28,212 bases of DNA from Taishania sp. (GTDB taxonomy: Bacteria > Bacteroidota > Bacteroidia > Flavobacteriales_D > Crocinitomicaceae): positions 1 to 28,212 of the forward strand of contig JASLGM010000024.1 in NCBI GenBank assembly GCA_030150045.1. Direction: 5' to 3'. Every line of letters starts with the position of its first letter. Within the stretch, counting starts at the first letter, position 1. The notes beneath the pieces are model-generated. The model saw only the letters and a list, made by a program, of their open reading frames with translations. It was not told the DNA's origin and did no database searches. The translations under genes and the position numbers were made by a program. Positions 6,455 through 14,800 of the stretch are shown one piece after another.

Positions 6455-8725
6455 TTATTTAGCGTTCTCTAATTTAATTAAGTTCAAAGCAGATCCCGCT
6501 TTAAACCATTCAATTTGTTGTGCATTATACGTGTGATTCAACTCAATCGTCTTTCTCGAACCATCAGCATGAACTATTTCTAGGTGCAACTGTTTTCCCG
6601 GTGCAAAATCCGTTAAATCGATAAAATTAAACGTATCATCTTCTTTGATTAAATCATAATCCGCTTCATTAGCAAAGGTCAAACCTAACATCCCTTGTTT
6701 TTTCAAGTTTGTTTCATGGATTCTAGCAAATGATTTTACAATCACAGCAATTACTCCAAGATGACGCGGTTCCATTGCAGCATGCTCACGAGAAGAACCC
6801 TCTCCGTAATTATGGTCACCCACAACAATTGAAGGAATTCCTGCAGCTTTATAAGCACGAGCCGTTGCCGGAACTTCTCCTTTCGATCCAGTCAATTGAT
6901 TAACAACCTCATTAGTTGCACCCCCAAAAGCATTCACCGCGCCAATTAACATGTTGTTTGAAATATTATCTAAATGTCCTCTGTAGCGTAACCAAGGCCC
7001 TGCCATAGAAATATGATCCGTAGTACATTTCCCAAAAGCTTTGATTAACAACTTTGCTCCTGCAATATTTTTACCATCCCAAGCCGGGAATTCTTCTAGC
7101 AATTGCAAACGATCAGATTTAGGATCGACATCCACCACGACACCAGATCCATCTGCTGCAGGTGCTTGATAACCGTTATCATCAACTGCAAACCCTTTTG
7201 CTGGCAATTCTTCTCCTTTAGGCTCGTTTAGCTTTACCTGCTCTCCAGCTTCATTCACCAACGTATCCGTTAGCGGATTAAAATCCAAACGTCCCGAAAT
7301 AGCGATAGCAGCAACCATTTCTGGTGAAGCCACGAAAGCGTGCGTATTCGGATTTCCGTCTGCACGTTTTGCAAAGTTACGGTTGAAAGAGTGAACAATA
7401 GAGTTACGTTCTTGCTTTTCCGCTCCTTCACGATCCCACTGTCCAATACATGGGCCACATGCATTTGTAAATATTCTTGAATTTTCGAACTTACTAAAAG
7501 TTGCCAATAACCCATCTCGTTCTGCTGTAAATCGCACTTGCTCTGAACCTGGGTTGATTCCTAAGATAGCTTTAGGTTTCACACCTTTAGCTACGGCGTC
7601 TTCAACGATAGATGCCGCTCTTGTTAAATCTTCATATGAAGAGTTTGTACATGAACCAATCAACGCCCATTCAATATCCAAAGGCCAATTGTTAGCTACC
7701 GCTTTTTCCTTCATTTCTGCTACTGGAGTCGCTAAGTCTGGTGTAAACGGTCCATTTAGATGCGGCGTCAATTCAGTCAAATTGATTTCAATCAGTTGAT
7801 CGAAGTACTTTTCGGGATGTGCATACACTTCTGGATCTGCTGTTAAATGTTCTGCAACCTGATCTGCTAATGCTACAACGTCTTCACGTCCAGTAGCGCT
7901 CAAATAACGGCGCATAGAATCGTCATATCCAAACGTCGAAGTCGTTGCTCCGATTTCTGCTCCCATGTTACAGATCGTCCCCTTCCCTGTACAAGACATA
8001 GCCTCCGCACCTTCGCCAAAGTACTCAACAATTGCTCCTGTACCACCTTTCACAGTCAGAATACCAGCAACCTTTAAGATAACATCTTTTGGTGCTGTCC
8101 ATCCGTTTAGTTTTCCCGTTAATTTAACACCAATCAATTTCGGCATTTTTAATTCCCATGGCATTCCAGCCATAACATCAACCGCATCAGCTCCACCAAC
8201 ACCAACGGCTACCATTCCTAATCCACCGGCATTTACAGTATGTGAATCTGTACCAATCATCATTCCTCCAGGGAAAGCATAATTTTCCAACACTACTTGG
8301 TGAATGATCCCCGCTCCTGGTTTCCAGAAACCGATTCCGTATTTATTACAAACAGAAGAAAGAAAATTAAATACTTCTGAAGATTTATTTAATGCTTCTT
8401 GCAAATCTCTATCCGCACCCACCTTCGCTTGAATCAAGTGATCACAATGGGCAGTTGACGGCACAGCCACCTTTGATTTTCCAGCCTGCATAAATTGCAG
8501 CAAAGCCATTTGTGCTGTTGCATCTTGCATTGCTACTCTGTCTGGAGCAAAATCAACGTAAGACTTTCCTCTTTCGAATGCTTCTGTTGCGTTTCCTTGC
8601 CAAAGATGCGTATATAGAATTTTTTCAGAAAGCGTCAGCGGTTTTCCAACTACTTCACGCGCGTGTTTCACTCTTTCTGGCATACTTTCGTACACCTTTT
8701 TAATCATTTCAATATCAAAAGCCAT
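6455..8725 (-). CDS. acn: Aconitate hydratase, mitochondrial-like type
   Basis: About 756 residues, the usual length for the mitochondrial-like bacterial aconitase. The enzyme interconverts citrate and isocitrate through cis-aconitate with a [4Fe-4S] cluster. Cluster ligands are visible as GSCTNSS (Cys near 358) and ACGPCIGQW (two Cys near 422-425). Substrate-binding motifs include GTDSHTVNAGGLG and, in the C-terminal swivel domain, GDHNYGEGSSREHAA. I prefer the start MAFDIEMIKKVYE at 8725 to an ATG 39 bases upstream, whose extension is AT-rich and not family-like. A clear terminator follows. The second aconitase, acnB, lies 6.5 kb away on the same strand, separated by a repeat-bounded insert. 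Confidence 0.96.
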   Translation of the reverse strand: MAFDIEMIKKVYESMPERVKHAREVVGKPLTLSEKILYTHLWQGNATEAFERGKSYVDFAPDRVAMQDATAQMALLQFMQAGKSKVAVPSTAHCDHLIQAKVGADRDLQEALNKSSEVFNFLSSVCNKYGIGFWKPGAGIIHQVVLENYAFPGGMMIGTDSHTVNAGGLGMVAVGVGGADAVDVMAGMPWELKMPKLIGVKLTGKLNGWTAPKDVILKVAGILTVKGGTGAIVEYFGEGAEAMSCTGKGTICNMGAEIGATTSTFGYDDSMRRYLSATGREDVVALADQVAEHLTADPEVYAHPEKYFDQLIEINLTELTPHLNGPFTPDLATPVAEMKEKAVANNWPLDIEWALIGSCTNSSYEDLTRAASIVEDAVAKGVKPKAILGINPGSEQVRFTAERDGLLATFSKFENSRIFTNACGPCIGQWDREGAEKQERNSIVHSFNRNFAKRADGNPNTHAFVASPEMVAAIAISGRLDFNPLTDTLVNEAGEQVKLNEPKGEELPAKGFAVDDNGYQAPAADGSGVVVDVDPKSDRLQLLEEFPAWDGKNIAGAKLLIKAFGKCTTDHISMAGPWLRYRGHLDNISNNMLIGAVNAFGGATNEVVNQLTGSKGEVPATARAYKAAGIPSIVVGDHNYGEGSSREHAAMEPRHLGVIAVIVKSFARIHETNLKKQGMLGLTFANEADYDLIKEDDTFNFIDLTDFAPGKQLHLEIVHADGSRKTIELNHTYNAQQIEWFKAGSALNLIKLENAK

Positions 8726-8873
8726 AATTTTTTTATTAAAATTCAGGTTAATCTTAAATTCCACTCCAATTTACGGATTTTTTCGTCATCTATTTTTAAA
8801 TATTCGTTAACATTTCCCTTTTTAGATTTTATTATCATTTACACCTTTCCATGTGATGAAAATGCAGTTCATT

Positions 8874-9191
8874 CTTTGGCAGCTTTATCGGTTTACGGGT
8901 TTTAGTAAACTTCTGTAAACGTGTTCACCAGCTGCGTATCACGTGCTTCCGTTGGTCGCAGTGGTACGCTAGCGTTCACTACTTTTCCAGTACGTTTAGC
9001 TATCACCCTCCACCCGAGCTGGAAATCCCGTTTGCAAAATAAAACCTAAATAAATAAAAACATTAAATGTTCTGAAATGAGATCTCCTGCGGCAGGGATG
9101 CTAGCGGTTAGCCCACAGTCCCCAAGTAAACTTGGGGACGAGGACTATAAGCGGACAGCCCGGCGACCAAGTAAAACTTGGTCGGCCGCCC
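8874..9191 (+). repeat. ~318-bp structured intergenic repeat, copy A
   Basis: It is nearly identical to 14801-15117 (copy B) in the same orientation. Part 1 (8874-9068) starts CTTTGGCAGC and has nested short inverted repeats (ACGGG/CCCGT outside CCAGCT/AGCTGG) around a 10-base palindrome ACGCTAGCGT. Part 2 (about 9071-9191) is also found alone at 11537. It has a 10-bp hairpin GTCCCCAAGT/ACTTGGGGAC flanked by direct copies of AGCGGxxAGCCC, then a second hairpin CGACCAAGT/ACTTGGTCG. GC content is visibly higher than its surroundings. The DNA between acn (8725) and the repeat is AT-rich and presumably holds the acn promoter, but I could not pick a convincing one. Confidence 0.85.
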
Positions 9192-9244
9192 AAAAAGAAA
9201 AAATCTTGTTTATACGTTTAGGCTTCACCTGTCGATTTTCCATG

Positions 9245-9252
9245 TAATTTTG
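9245..9252 (+). promoter_or_regulatory. -7 promoter element for the 9277 gene
   Basis: TAATTTTG matches TAnnTTTG and sits 24 bases before the ATG at 9277. The -33 region is not clear. Confidence 0.35.
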
Positions 9253-9276
9253 CACGAAATAATGTATTCAAAATAA

Positions 9277-9633
9277 ATGAAACCAGAAGAAATTGTTGGG
9301 GATTTTCACATCAAAGGGAGGAATCAAGAGGCCGGCGATTTTTATTCGTATGAAGGAACTTTGCACCTTATTTTGGATGAAAACGAGCGTTTTATTGCCC
9401 ATTGGCGCATTGGAGATCATGTACAAAAAGGCACAGGTTTCTTTAAGGATGACATTTTGGTAATCAATTTCAATTATGTTGGCGAGGATAAAGCTACGTA
9501 TAAAGGCGTGGCGGTTTATCGTTGTTTGGATGCAAATACTTTGGATGGTTTTTGGTCCGAAAAGCATGGTGACCCGCGTTATTTGGGCGCTGAAAAAGGG
9601 AAACGTATCGTTGTTCAGAAGTACATAAATTAA
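9277..9633 (+). CDS. Small beta-rich protein of unknown function
   Basis: A 118-residue protein without a signal peptide. The pattern suggests an up-and-down beta-barrel such as a lipocalin/avidin-like fold: GTLHLILDENERFIAHWRIG, GTGFFKDDILVINFNYVG, YKGVAVYRCLDANTLDGFW, then SEKHGDPRYLG. Proteins with the tail GFWSEKHGxPxYLG are, as I recall, widespread in Bacteroidota and uncharacterised. No catalytic residues are obvious. It is the first gene of the insert between the two aconitase genes, just downstream of repeat copy A. It stands alone: a stem-loop and then a ~195-bp duplicated element follow it. Confidence 0.7.
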   Translation: MKPEEIVGDFHIKGRNQEAGDFYSYEGTLHLILDENERFIAHWRIGDHVQKGTGFFKDDILVINFNYVGEDKATYKGVAVYRCLDANTLDGFWSEKHGDPRYLGAEKGKRIVVQKYIN

Positions 9634-9653
9634 ACGTCTGTGTTTCCCTAATT

Positions 9654-9696
9654 GAACATTTTATTTTCCTATTAGCAATTAATGAAAATAATGTTC
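9654..9696 (+). terminator. Stem-loop after the 9277 gene (terminator-like, no T-tract)
   Basis: Arms GAACATTTTATTTTC (9654-9668) and GAAAATAATGTTC (9684-9696) pair over 13 bp with a two-base bulge around a 15-base loop. It begins 20 bases after the stop codon. There is no following run of T, so it may be a processing or stability element rather than an intrinsic terminator. Confidence 0.4.
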
Positions 9697-9815
9697 CATC
9701 CTATATATTCTCCTTTTTAAACCCTTTCATGTGGTTTTACACTGCATTATTTTCCGATTCTCATTATTTCATTAAACTCATTTAGTGTGTTTAAGTAATA
9801 AAAAAGAACGCACTT

Positions 9816-10011
9816 TTTTTTTCCTACACCAAAAAAGTGGGTTGCTACACCTTATTCACTCGTTTCTAAATCTCCTGCGTCTTGCTCCTTTATTTGACTG
9901 TATTTTCGACTGAACTTATAGTAGAGGGAACGATCTTAATTTTGGCTTCTAGAAAACTATTCACCAACTTAATCACTGTTCACTGGACTTAACTGCTATT
10001 ACTGAAAATGA
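9816..10011 (+). repeat. ~195-bp duplicated upstream element, copy 1
   Basis: This segment is about 97 percent identical by eye (some six mismatches) to 11754-11946. It runs from TTCCTACACC through TAATTTTG (9937-9944, a -7-like element) to CTGAAAATGAA. Two CTACACC copies flank AAAAAAGTGGGTTG near its start. In copy 2 the final ATG is the start codon of the helix-turn-helix gene. Here the same ATG (10008) opens only an 11-codon frame that ends six bases before the start of the delta-60 repeat gene. The gap 9697-9815 just upstream is AT-rich, with no gene seen. Confidence 0.85.
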
Positions 10012-10048
10012 AAAAAGTTCACAAATCTTTAACCAAATCTTAAAAAAT

Positions 10049-11449
10049 ATGAAAACTATGAAAAAATTACTATTACTCATGCTCTCTATTTTCTCTTTAA
10101 ACCATTCTTTTGGTCAAGAAGCAACAATAGACACGTCCTTTGATATAGAACTTGGAATAAACGGCGAGGTATACACATCTCAAATACAGAGTGATGGCAA
10201 GATTATTGTAGGAGGGAGTTTCACTACATACGCTGGAACAACAAGAAAGGGGATTATAAGGTTGCACCCTAATGGCAATCTTGACACAGACTTTAACCCG
10301 AGACTTGCACAAACTGCAGATACTCATGGTGTTAGCATTAGTAAAATAATTCTTTTACCAGATGGTAAAATTTTAATTAACGGGAGGTTTACTCAAGTTG
10401 AAGGTATAGAAAGAATTAGTATTGCACGACTGAATCAAGACGGTACTTTAGATGCATCGTTTAGACTTGACCCTCAATTAAGCAATCATATTTATTCAAT
10501 TGCACGCCAAAATGATGGGAAAATTGTTGGAATTAATAATATTTCAAATAATTTTACAAGTAAAGCTGTAAGAATAAATGAAGACGGAAGTATTGACCCC
10601 ACATTCGACACAGGAACCGCAGAATTCTCAAACTATCATTCAGTTAAAGAGACTGTTATTGAATCAGATGGTAGAATTATTTGTATTGGGAACTTCTACG
10701 AATACAATGGCGTATCTAAGAGAGGAATAACTCGTTTAAATGCAGATGGGTCATACGCATCAATTGCAACTGTTTACGGAACAAAGCCTTACGTATCTAT
10801 TACTGGAATAGCTTTGCAACCAGACGGAAAACTCATCGTATCTGGAAGTTATGATAGTTATCCCAGCTACTTCATCGAACGAAGAAACATTGACGGAACA
10901 AGAGATCTTTCGTTTGAAGGTATAGTAGATCAGGGTGTTGCAAATTGCATTATTGTACAACCCAATGGGAAATTATTAATCGCTGGAGAATTCATAGGAT
11001 ACAACTCCGTAAGAGTCAGTTCTATCACAAGACTATTGTCTGATGGCTCTTTAGACCAAAATTTTATACCTAATAATATTTTTGGTTCAATAGGTTGGAG
11101 TATTAAAACGCTATCCGTTCAACCGGATGGTAAAATCATTGCTGGTGGTTACTTTTATGATATCAATAATTCTAGGCGATTAAATATTTTAAGATTAAAT
11201 GCTGATCGTGCTTTAAATGTAAACAATGTAAACCCAATAGAGTTTAGCATCCACCCCAATCCGGCTTCATCAATTATTACCATAACTAACGCACCTGAAG
11301 GCGCTAACTTAGTCATTCAAGATTTAACTGGAAAAACAGTGTACCAATCTAACATTTCAGGCATGGAACAAATTGATGTATCACATTTTCCTAAGGGAAT
11401 GTATTTAGCAAAAATAAATGAAAGTGTAAATAAATTTATAATTCAATAA
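10049..11449 (+). CDS. Secreted delta-60 repeat protein with type IX sorting domain
   Basis: A 466-residue protein. A signal peptide covers about residues 1-22 (MKKLLLLMLSIFSLNHSFG; the ATG at 10058 is an alternative start). About seven delta-60 type repeats follow (near 46, 103, 153, 205, 257, 300 and 360), each with a core such as QPDGKIIAGGYF and a partner RLNxDGSLDxxF; these form beta-propeller-like folds. The last ~70 residues (SIHPNPASSIITI, LTGKTVYQS, FPKGMYLAKI) are a type A Por-secretion C-terminal sorting domain, so the protein should cross the outer membrane by type IX secretion and be surface-attached or released. Its role is unknown; adhesion is possible. Codon use (many AGA and ATA) looks somewhat more AT-biased than neighbours. 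A strong terminator follows. Confidence 0.88.
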   Translation: MKTMKKLLLLMLSIFSLNHSFGQEATIDTSFDIELGINGEVYTSQIQSDGKIIVGGSFTTYAGTTRKGIIRLHPNGNLDTDFNPRLAQTADTHGVSISKIILLPDGKILINGRFTQVEGIERISIARLNQDGTLDASFRLDPQLSNHIYSIARQNDGKIVGINNISNNFTSKAVRINEDGSIDPTFDTGTAEFSNYHSVKETVIESDGRIICIGNFYEYNGVSKRGITRLNADGSYASIATVYGTKPYVSITGIALQPDGKLIVSGSYDSYPSYFIERRNIDGTRDLSFEGIVDQGVANCIIVQPNGKLLIAGEFIGYNSVRVSSITRLLSDGSLDQNFIPNNIFGSIGWSIKTLSVQPDGKIIAGGYFYDINNSRRLNILRLNADRALNVNNVNPIEFSIHPNPASSIITITNAPEGANLVIQDLTGKTVYQSNISGMEQIDVSHFPKGMYLAKINESVNKFIIQ

Positions 11450-11466
11450 TACAACCTTATCGTTTT

Positions 11467-11500
11467 TAAATCCCTGGTCAATCGACCAGGGATTTTTTTT
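11467..11500 (+). terminator. Intrinsic terminator of the delta-60 repeat gene
   Basis: A perfect 11-bp stem AATCCCTGGTC/GACCAGGGATT (11469-11479 and 11484-11494) with a 4-base loop is followed by a T-tract. It starts about 20 bases after the stop codon. Confidence 0.92.
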
Positions 11501-11536
11501 GATGACAGATTTAATCATTTTAAAGCTTTCTGTTTC

Positions 11537-11655
11537 CTGAAATGTGATCTCCTGCGGCAGGGATGCTAGCGGTTAGCCCACAGTCCCAAGTTTACTTGGG
11601 GACGAGGACTATGAGCGGACAGCCCGGCGACCAAGTGAAACTTGGGCGGCCGCCC
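11537..11655 (+). repeat. Structured intergenic repeat, copy C (part 2 only)
   Basis: This matches the second part of copies A and B, from CTGAAATG to GGCGGCCGCCC, in the same orientation. Part 1 is absent, so part 2 can exist alone. One C is missing in the 5' arm of the first hairpin (GTCCCAAGT against ACTTGGGGAC), and the second hairpin has the same A-G mismatch as copy B. Confidence 0.85.
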
Positions 11656-11753
11656 AACAAGCAAAAAAAAATGATGCGTAACTCGCTAAGTAATTACATG
11701 TTATTGGCTCTGGTACCTTAGAGCTTTCCAACCATAAAATAATGGCTTACTCT

Positions 11754-11946
11754 TTTTCCTACACCAAAAAAGTGGGTTGCTACACCTTATTCACTCGTTC
11801 CTAAATCTCCTGCGTCTTGCTCCTTTATTTGACTGTATTTTCGACTGAACTTATAGTAGAGGGAACGATCTTAATTTTGACTTCTAGAAAACTATACACC
11901 AACTTAATCACTGTTCGCTGGACTTAACTGCTTTTGCTGAAAATGA
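11754..11946 (+). repeat. ~195-bp duplicated upstream element, copy 2
   Basis: Direct-orientation partner of 9816-10011. It includes TAATTTTG (11872-11879), which may be the -7 element for the helix-turn-helix gene with a leader of about 55-60 bases. The similarity continues up to and just past that gene's ATG (11943) and then stops. The stretch 11656-11753 before it shows no gene. Confidence 0.85.
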
Positions 11947-12170
11947 ATTTGGAAAAGATACGGGCAATTGATTTTTACATTGCCAAGAAACAAACGGGAA
12001 CACCTGGGGAATTATCTGAAAAACTAAATGTTTCTCAGTCGATGGTGTATCGCTACATCAACTTTATGAAAAATGAATTGAATGCTCCCATAATTTATTG
12101 TCGAACAAGAAGGTCTTACTTCTACAATTCGGAAGGAGAACTGACTTTGCAAAAATGGCGAAATCATTAG
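11943..12170 (+). CDS. Small helix-turn-helix DNA-binding protein
   Basis: A 75-residue protein that is essentially one winged helix-turn-helix domain: IRAIDFYIAKKQTGTPGELS, ELSEKLNVSQSMVYRYINFM as the helix-turn-helix, then a basic wing (YCRTRRSYFY). Short HTH_11-like proteins of this kind are common in Bacteroidota as I recall, with unknown targets. I chose the ATG at 11943; a TTG three codons upstream is possible. The gene lies 107 bases upstream of the WG-repeat lipoprotein gene on the same strand and could regulate it, though this is inference. Its entire upstream region up to the ATG is duplicated 1.9 kb away. Confidence 0.78.
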   Translation: MNLEKIRAIDFYIAKKQTGTPGELSEKLNVSQSMVYRYINFMKNELNAPIIYCRTRRSYFYNSEGELTLQKWRNH

Positions 12171-12277
12171 CTCCCTAAGTCTCAAAAATTGAAAAAGATG
12201 CAATAAAAACAACGTCTTTGAGATCGAAAATGAAACGATTAATGTAAATCAAATATAAAAATCAATAATCACAAATT

Positions 12278-13804
12278 ATGAAACTAAACACTAAACTAGC
12301 TGGCCTATCTCTTACATTAGGTCTATTAGCTGCATCATGTGGAGGAAGTAAAAATGACATTTCTGCCTTGAAATTATTCCCAGTGAAAAGCGGTGAAAAT
12401 TATCAATACATTGACCAAGAAGGAAAAGTAGTCATCAATCCGCAATTCAGTGAAGCAACTGTTTTCAGAAATGGTCTAGCGCTTGTAGCGACTTCTAGTG
12501 AAGACCCGAAGTGGGGTTTTATTTCTGAAGAGGGTAAATTTTCTATCGCACCAAACTATGTGGCAGCAACCGTTTTTAGCGAAGATCTTGCTTGGGTAGT
12601 TTCAGAGAACTCATCTCCTATGGCGATCAATGCAAAAGGAGAAATAAAAATCACAATGAAAGATGCTAAAAAAGTACATATTTTTAGCGAAGGTCTAGCG
12701 GCGTACAGCGTAGAAAATGACGGTGAAATTAAATGGGGCTTTGTAGACAAAACAGGGAAAGTGAAAATTAATCCGCAATTTATGAATGTAGGTCGCCTAA
12801 GTAATGGGCTTTGTGCAGTGCAAGATTCAGAAGGAAAATGGGGATACATTGATAAAGATGGGAAAATTGTTATTAACTTTCAATTCGAAAGCGTTCACAG
12901 ATTTAAAAATGGAAAAGCTATTGTGGTTTCTGGTCATAAATATGGGGTAATCGACGAAAAAGGAAAATATCTAATCAATCCGCAATTTGAAGAAATGTAT
13001 ATTGACAATGATATATTTATGATTAAGCAAGACAACAAGTGGGGATGGTGTGATAAAGAAGGTAAGATCTTGATCAATCCTCAATTTAATGATGCATACC
13101 CATTCAATGGAAACGCGCTTGCACCAATTAAATCTGGGAACAACTACGGTTATATTGATAAAGAAGGTAAAATTGTTGTAAATCCACAATTTGGTGACGC
13201 CCTTCCATTTATTGGAAAACTAGGAATTGTATCGAGTAACTCTAAAATTGGATTTGTTGACAGCGAAGGGAAATACATCATCAACCCTCAATATGAAGGT
13301 GTTGCACAAGACTTAGTTAACTATGTTGTAAATGGTACTTCACAATTTGAAAGCGTGGAAACACAATATAGAGAAGAAGAAGTAATCGAACATTCGGAAC
13401 AAGGCTATTCTAGCATGGTCGGATCTGAAGCAGTGATGCTTGGAGAATGGAAAGGTACCATGGATGACAAAAAAATCACGATTGTGATTGAAAATGTAAA
13501 TGGAAATAAAATCAGTGGATACAACATGGTTGGAACGAACAAACGCCCTATCCAAGGAACATTTACACCAGGTTATTGGGCAGTTACTTGCTCTTCTTCT
13601 TTCGATGCCGTGTTAAACGAACCAGGTGATGACAAATGGGACGGTGTGTTCACCATCTCTTTTGTCGGATATCAAGATGAAGACGAAACAGATGAAGGTG
13701 ATCTTGATTGCGTAGGTCCTTTAAAAGGAGTAGAAGCACAAGGAACATGGAAGTCAAACAATGGGAAACTAAATAGAGAAATTCTAATGACTAAAACAAA
13801 ATAA
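12278..13804 (+). CDS. WG-repeat lipoprotein
   Basis: A 508-residue lipoprotein: signal peptide and lipobox LLAASC with the modified cysteine at 21. Residues ~40-360 contain about eight or nine WG repeats with units such as WGYIDKDGKIVINFQF and WGWCDKEGKILINPQF. The last ~125 residues form a separate beta-rich domain beginning LGEWKGTMDDKKITIVIENV and ending QGTWKSNNGKLNREI, resembling lipocalin-like C-terminal domains. A short acidic linker (YREEEVIEHSEQ) joins them. WG repeats are thought to mediate binding, and no enzyme activity is visible. Location is the cell envelope; which membrane cannot be told. The stop codon overlaps the ATG of the next gene by one base (TAATG), so the two are translationally coupled. 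Confidence 0.88.
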   Translation: MKLNTKLAGLSLTLGLLAASCGGSKNDISALKLFPVKSGENYQYIDQEGKVVINPQFSEATVFRNGLALVATSSEDPKWGFISEEGKFSIAPNYVAATVFSEDLAWVVSENSSPMAINAKGEIKITMKDAKKVHIFSEGLAAYSVENDGEIKWGFVDKTGKVKINPQFMNVGRLSNGLCAVQDSEGKWGYIDKDGKIVINFQFESVHRFKNGKAIVVSGHKYGVIDEKGKYLINPQFEEMYIDNDIFMIKQDNKWGWCDKEGKILINPQFNDAYPFNGNALAPIKSGNNYGYIDKEGKIVVNPQFGDALPFIGKLGIVSSNSKIGFVDSEGKYIINPQYEGVAQDLVNYVVNGTSQFESVETQYREEEVIEHSEQGYSSMVGSEAVMLGEWKGTMDDKKITIVIENVNGNKISGYNMVGTNKRPIQGTFTPGYWAVTCSSSFDAVLNEPGDDKWDGVFTISFVGYQDEDETDEGDLDCVGPLKGVEAQGTWKSNNGKLNREILMTKTK

Positions 13805-14691
13805 TGAAACAATTACTAATCGTATTGCTGTGTGGATACGCAAGCCAATCATTTGCTCAATCAAGAAAAGAACAAATCGCTTCGTTAAGCTATTCCTTAG
13901 ATAGTATAAAATCGGTGCTAACTCAAGAACGTAGCGCTCACTTGGTTGAAACCACACGCTTAAATTTACTTCATCAACAAACGGAGGCATATAGCAAAGA
14001 GAAATCTAAAGCCATTGAAGAGTTGAACAAACAATTACAAGCAAAGCAAAACGAATTAGAAAAAAAAATTGCTGAAATAAAAAGCGTTAATAATGCGCTG
14101 CTAGCAAAACAGAAAGAAGTGGAGCAATTGAAGATTCAGATTGCTCCACCACCTTCTGAAATGGACAAACCGTTATCACCTCCCTCACTGAATACAACCC
14201 CATCAGATCAATCTACATTGATGCAAAAACTGGCAACCAATAGAGCCTTAGTTTTTAAAAGTAAAACCGCCAAATTAGGGGTTGTCAATAACGGAAAACT
14301 GGCAAGAACAGAAACCGTAAACAGAAGTGCCACCTACCCTTTCTACATCGATATTAAGTTATTCTCGAACAGCGACGGAAGAGGAATGACTCTAATGATT
14401 GAAGATCAAGAATACGAAAGAGACGAAGACCCTATTGATTACGTCAACTGTCACATTGACGGGAACACCATCCGCGGTTTACTCTATGACAACAGCTTCA
14501 TGGATGGATATAACGTTGTTTCGGTCACTCTTTTAACAGATTCTATAATCATAAAAGAATACAACTTGGACATTTCAATTCTCCCGACAGTCAGTGAAAT
14601 GAACGCCTATGAAAAAGCCATCAAAGATTTCATTGTCAACAACCAACAAGGGAAATTCAAATTAACTTCGGTTGAAACTTATCTTAAATAA
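13804..14691 (+). CDS. Secreted coiled-coil protein of unknown function
   Basis: A 295-residue protein with a signal peptide (residues ~1-19, MKQLLIVLLCGYASQSFAQ). A long charged coiled coil follows (about 20-115, with heptads such as AIEELNKQLQAKQNELEKKI), then a proline/serine/threonine linker (~117-140) and a C-terminal beta-rich domain (~150-295). I recognise no family for the C-terminal part; it contains short acidic strands (MIEDQEYERDEDPIDYVNC). The ATG at 13804 overlaps the stop of the WG-repeat gene (TAATG). The tight coupling suggests a joint envelope function, with the coiled coil perhaps making it oligomeric. No function is assigned. Confidence 0.75.
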   Translation: MKQLLIVLLCGYASQSFAQSRKEQIASLSYSLDSIKSVLTQERSAHLVETTRLNLLHQQTEAYSKEKSKAIEELNKQLQAKQNELEKKIAEIKSVNNALLAKQKEVEQLKIQIAPPPSEMDKPLSPPSLNTTPSDQSTLMQKLATNRALVFKSKTAKLGVVNNGKLARTETVNRSATYPFYIDIKLFSNSDGRGMTLMIEDQEYERDEDPIDYVNCHIDGNTIRGLLYDNSFMDGYNVVSVTLLTDSIIIKEYNLDISILPTVSEMNAYEKAIKDFIVNNQQGKFKLTSVETYLK

Positions 14692-14800
14692 TGATTCACG
14701 AACAAATAAACGAGAACATTTTCCGATTGCCTTAAAATCGAAATCCTAGCGAATACCAAGCTGAAACAGATTCGCAGAACAAACCTATTTTTCAATAATA

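Noticed and set aside
7965..8282. A 105-codon plus-strand frame inside acn.
   Set aside because: Shadow of the aconitase gene on the other strand; proline-rich low-complexity translation and no family resemblance.
9816..11946. A CRISPR array or integron-like repeat series.
   Set aside because: Only two copies 1.9 kb apart with genes between; no short regular repeats with spacers and no cas or integrase genes.
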